Below, in pieces: positions 5,779-7,851 of a stretch of DNA of 7,851 nt. The DNA is from JAICLL01 sp035252155 (GTDB lineage Bacteria > Planctomycetota > Planctomycetia > Pirellulales > JAICIG01): positions 1-7,851 of the forward strand of contig DATFDL010000014.1 in assembly GCA_035252155.1 (NCBI GenBank), read 5' to 3'. The notes beneath the pieces were generated by a model, which made no database searches, was not told the origin of the DNA, and was given only the letters and a program-made list of their open reading frames with translations. Position 1 is the stretch's first letter; each line of letters opens with the position of its first letter. The translations under genes were made by a program, and so were the position numbers.

Positions 5779-7785
5779 ATGACTCGTTTTGGGATTCAGG
5801 CGATTGCCGTCGTCGCCGCGCTTGGCTGCTGGCTGCAAGCGGCCGTCGCACAACCGCCGGCGTATCGAAAACTTGACGCCACGACGGAAACACCGCGCAA
5901 GTTGCAGGCCGAGCCGCTTTTATGGTCGCGGTTTCCGACGACGTTTAGCGTGGCGGTTTTACCAGACGGCACGAAGTTACGGACGGTCGATATCGACGGG
6001 CGCGTGTGGCAACGGTCGGCGAAGCCGGAGTCAGAAGTTCAGTTGGTCACCGAACTCGACTGCGAGCCGGCCTGCGCGGTGATCTCCGCCGATGCCCGGC
6101 TGTTGGCCTTTGCCGACGCGGAGGGCGCGGTGACCGTGCTCGATCTCGATACCAAGCAAGTCCGTTGGCGCGACGAGACCGCGACGCAGCGCACCGTGGC
6201 GCTGGCTTTTTCGCCTGATGCAAGACGATTGGCGGCTGTCACGGTCGGCGGCCAGGTGCGAGTGTGGTATCGCGGCGGTGGAAAGCCAACGGACCAGTTC
6301 ACCGTCGAGGCAAGCCCCGTGCAGACTCTCGCCTTCGCACCCGACGGCCGGCGCCTGGCGGTGGCGTCGTACATAAGCGCTGTGCGGATATATCAGCTCC
6401 CACACCAAGGCGACGCGCCAGCGACGAACGCAAGGGAAACTGCCTCGCCCGCGCTTCGGGCTAGTGCCGCCAAGCCATCGGCCCCGCCGGCTGATGCCTC
6501 GAAGCCGATCGTAATTCACGCGGGCGGCTCGCGCGTCACGGCATGCGCCTTCACGCCCAACGGCGAGCAGCTTGTGATCGCCACCGCCGACGGCGCTGCA
6601 AAAGTACACGATTTGTCGGGCGAGCGCGAGCCGGTTCCCTTGGGCGCCCATCCGTTCGCGATCTGGTCGATCGTCTTCGAGCCAGGCGGCACGCGCATGG
6701 CGGCGGGCAGTTGGGACGGCACGATCCAACTGTGGGATGCGGCCTCGTGGCAGCCGCTGCAGTCGATCAAGAAGCACGAAGAGTCGGTGGCCAGCATGGC
6801 GTTTGTCCGAGAGGGACTCTGTTCGGCCGGGCTCGACGGCCGGCTGTTCTATTGGCTGCCCGAAGTCGACAGCATCAGCCGCTCGGGCGTGATCGCCGGC
6901 CGCGACGACTCCGTGTGGGTCGCCACTCACTCGCCCGACGGCAAACGGCTGTTTGTCGGAGGCCGCGGCCAGCGATTCGAGTTGTGGGACGCCGAGAAAC
7001 ACCAGTTGATTGTCAGCCGCGCGGGGCATCCCACCACGCGCTGCGCGGTCTTTTCTCCCGACGGCAAGACGCTGGCCACGGGCGGCGACGACGGCACGAT
7101 CGCCCTGTGCGATGCCGACAGCGGCAAGACCCGCACTACGTTGCAGCGCCATCGCGGCTCTGTTTCCGCGGTGCTCTTTGCCGAGGAGGGGCGGAGCATC
7201 ATCAGCGTCTGCGACGGCGGCGAGGTCAAAGTTTGGAACGTCGGCAAAGGCGCCGAGCAAGCGACTTGGCGGGAACACCGCCAACAGGTTTATTGCGCGG
7301 CCCTTTCACCCGACGAGACCTGGCTGATTACCGGCGGCGGCAACTGGACAACGGGTGACCCCGGCGAACTGCTCGTCTGGCGGCGCGCGACCGGCCAGGT
7401 GCACGCGCGGCTCGCCGGGCACAGGCTGGCCGTGTGGTCGGTGCTGTTTTTGCCCGACGGCAAGCGCTTTGTCGCTAGCGACTCCTCGGGCGCGGTCAAG
7501 GTTTGGAACCTCGAAACGCTCCAGGAAGAACGGACGTTGCAGCACGCCGCCTGGGTCCGTCCGCTGGCGCTTTCGCGCGACGGCCAGACGCTGGCGGTCG
7601 GGCGGGGCGACGGCTCAATCCGGCTGTGGGACACGCTGAGCTGGACCGAGCGCGCGTCGTGCGACGGCAACAAGGGTTTTTTCTTCTGGCTCGAGTTTTC
7701 CCCCGATGGCAAGAACCTTGTCAGCGGCGGAGTCGATGGCACCGTGGGGTTTTGGCAGCCGGAGCTTTTAGGAGACATCGAATGA
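5779..7785 (+). CDS. Exported WD40-repeat protein with about 14 blades
   Basis: The 668-residue product begins with a signal peptide (MTRFGIQAIAVVAALGCWLQAAVA, cleavage likely after Ala24), so it acts outside the cytoplasm. The rest is built of WD40 repeats. I count about 14, starting near residues 56, 97, 138, 180, 251, 293, 336, 378, 420, 460, 503, 551, 592 and 634, with typical endings such as GTIQLWD, GEVKVWN, GAVKVWN and GSIRLWD and the recurring strand SPDGKxLA. Fourteen blades fit two seven-bladed propellers. An Ala/Pro-rich insert (about 208-245) separates repeats 4 and 5. No enzyme domain or kinase is attached; WD40 propellers are usually binding platforms, and a periplasmic partner, perhaps the fusion protein upstream, is plausible but unproven. 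The ATG at 5779 is chosen over the upstream ATG at 5608 because the latter overlaps the fusion gene and the signal peptide begins exactly here; GGAG lies nine bases before it. Confidence 0.88.
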   Translation: MTRFGIQAIAVVAALGCWLQAAVAQPPAYRKLDATTETPRKLQAEPLLWSRFPTTFSVAVLPDGTKLRTVDIDGRVWQRSAKPESEVQLVTELDCEPACAVISADARLLAFADAEGAVTVLDLDTKQVRWRDETATQRTVALAFSPDARRLAAVTVGGQVRVWYRGGGKPTDQFTVEASPVQTLAFAPDGRRLAVASYISAVRIYQLPHQGDAPATNARETASPALRASAAKPSAPPADASKPIVIHAGGSRVTACAFTPNGEQLVIATADGAAKVHDLSGEREPVPLGAHPFAIWSIVFEPGGTRMAAGSWDGTIQLWDAASWQPLQSIKKHEESVASMAFVREGLCSAGLDGRLFYWLPEVDSISRSGVIAGRDDSVWVATHSPDGKRLFVGGRGQRFELWDAEKHQLIVSRAGHPTTRCAVFSPDGKTLATGGDDGTIALCDADSGKTRTTLQRHRGSVSAVLFAEEGRSIISVCDGGEVKVWNVGKGAEQATWREHRQQVYCAALSPDETWLITGGGNWTTGDPGELLVWRRATGQVHARLAGHRLAVWSVLFLPDGKRFVASDSSGAVKVWNLETLQEERTLQHAAWVRPLALSRDGQTLAVGRGDGSIRLWDTLSWTERASCDGNKGFFFWLEFSPDGKNLVSGGVDGTVGFWQPELLGDIE

Positions 7786-7851
7786 AGAACGATCCCGTCA
7801 TTGATGCGATCCGAGAAGTTCGACATCGGATTTCCGCGTCGGTGAATCACG
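7782..7851 (+). CDS. Start of a small hypothetical protein, cut by the window end
   Basis: The ATG at 7782 overlaps the WD40 stop as ATGA and follows AGGAG (7770-7774) by seven bases, good evidence for a translated and coupled gene. Only 23 residues are visible: MKNDPVIDAIREVRHRISASVNH, with the pattern of an amphipathic helix after a short NDPV cap. From memory, many small proteins (roughly 60-80 residues) of unknown function in planctomycetes and cyanobacteria begin this way (M-x-D-P-I/V-I/V-x-x-I-R). I cannot assign a function. It could be an antitoxin-like partner of a gene beyond the edge or a small operon protein. Confidence 0.7.
   Translation, partial: MKNDPVIDAIREVRHRISASVNH

Noticed and set aside
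5779..5832. Lipoprotein signal (ALGC at residues 14-17) in the WD40 protein
   Set aside because: Positions before the Cys do not fit the usual L-A/S-G/A pattern, and a clean signal peptidase I site AVA follows at residue 24.
4766..5893. Long open frame on the minus strand opposite the end of the fusion gene (375 residues)
   Set aside because: Antisense to strongly conserved copper and glycan-binding domains; composition is the mirror of GC-rich codon use, with no family motif.
6031..7284. 417-residue open frame on the minus strand opposite the WD40 gene
   Set aside because: Arg/Ala/Gly-rich shadow with no recognisable domain; the plus-strand WD40 repeats explain the sequence.

Overview
The window looks like chromosomal DNA of a GC-rich planctomycete, probably of the Pirellulales type. 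This is inferred from the gene content, not from a marker gene. The pointers are a secreted CE15-like esterase, a BlaI/M56 pair, exported redoxin/cytochrome c/copper monooxygenase modules, an exported WD40 protein and intergenic hairpin repeats. No rRNA, tRNA, CRISPR array or transposase was seen.

Left part, minus strand: a secreted CE15/acetylxylan-esterase-like hydrolase cut off by the window edge (1-618). A 230-bp gap follows, holding three tandem 8-bp-stem hairpins (714-777) and a fourth palindrome (784-809). Then comes a complete D-2-hydroxyacid dehydrogenase (849-1814).

Middle: a 228-bp divergent intergenic region (1815-2042) with a short heptamer repeat (1887-1920). It also holds a strong sigma-70-like promoter, TTGACA-17-TATTGT, whose -10 box overlaps a perfect 6-6-6 inverted repeat (2004-2021), the likely BlaI operator.

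Right part, plus strand, a probable four-gene operon: a BlaI/MecI-type repressor (2043-2435); a 1089-residue fusion protein overlapping it by ATGA (2432-5701); an exported 14-bladed WD40 protein (5779-7785); and the start of a small protein again overlapping by ATGA (7782 onward).

The centrepiece is the fusion protein. Its N-terminal 410 residues are a BlaR1/MecR1-like M56 membrane metalloprotease with HELAH and four membrane segments. In place of the beta-lactam sensor it carries, outside the membrane, a redoxin domain, a c-type cytochrome (CVECH), a PHM/DBM-type copper monooxygenase with all six copper ligands, and an AMPK-beta/CBM48-like glycan-binding domain. With the adjacent repressor and operator this suggests a one-locus signalling circuit in which a redox or copper enzyme, or a glycan-bound state, replaces the penicillin sensor. 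The architecture is read directly from the sequence. The signalling role is inference; the M56 part could also be only a membrane anchor.
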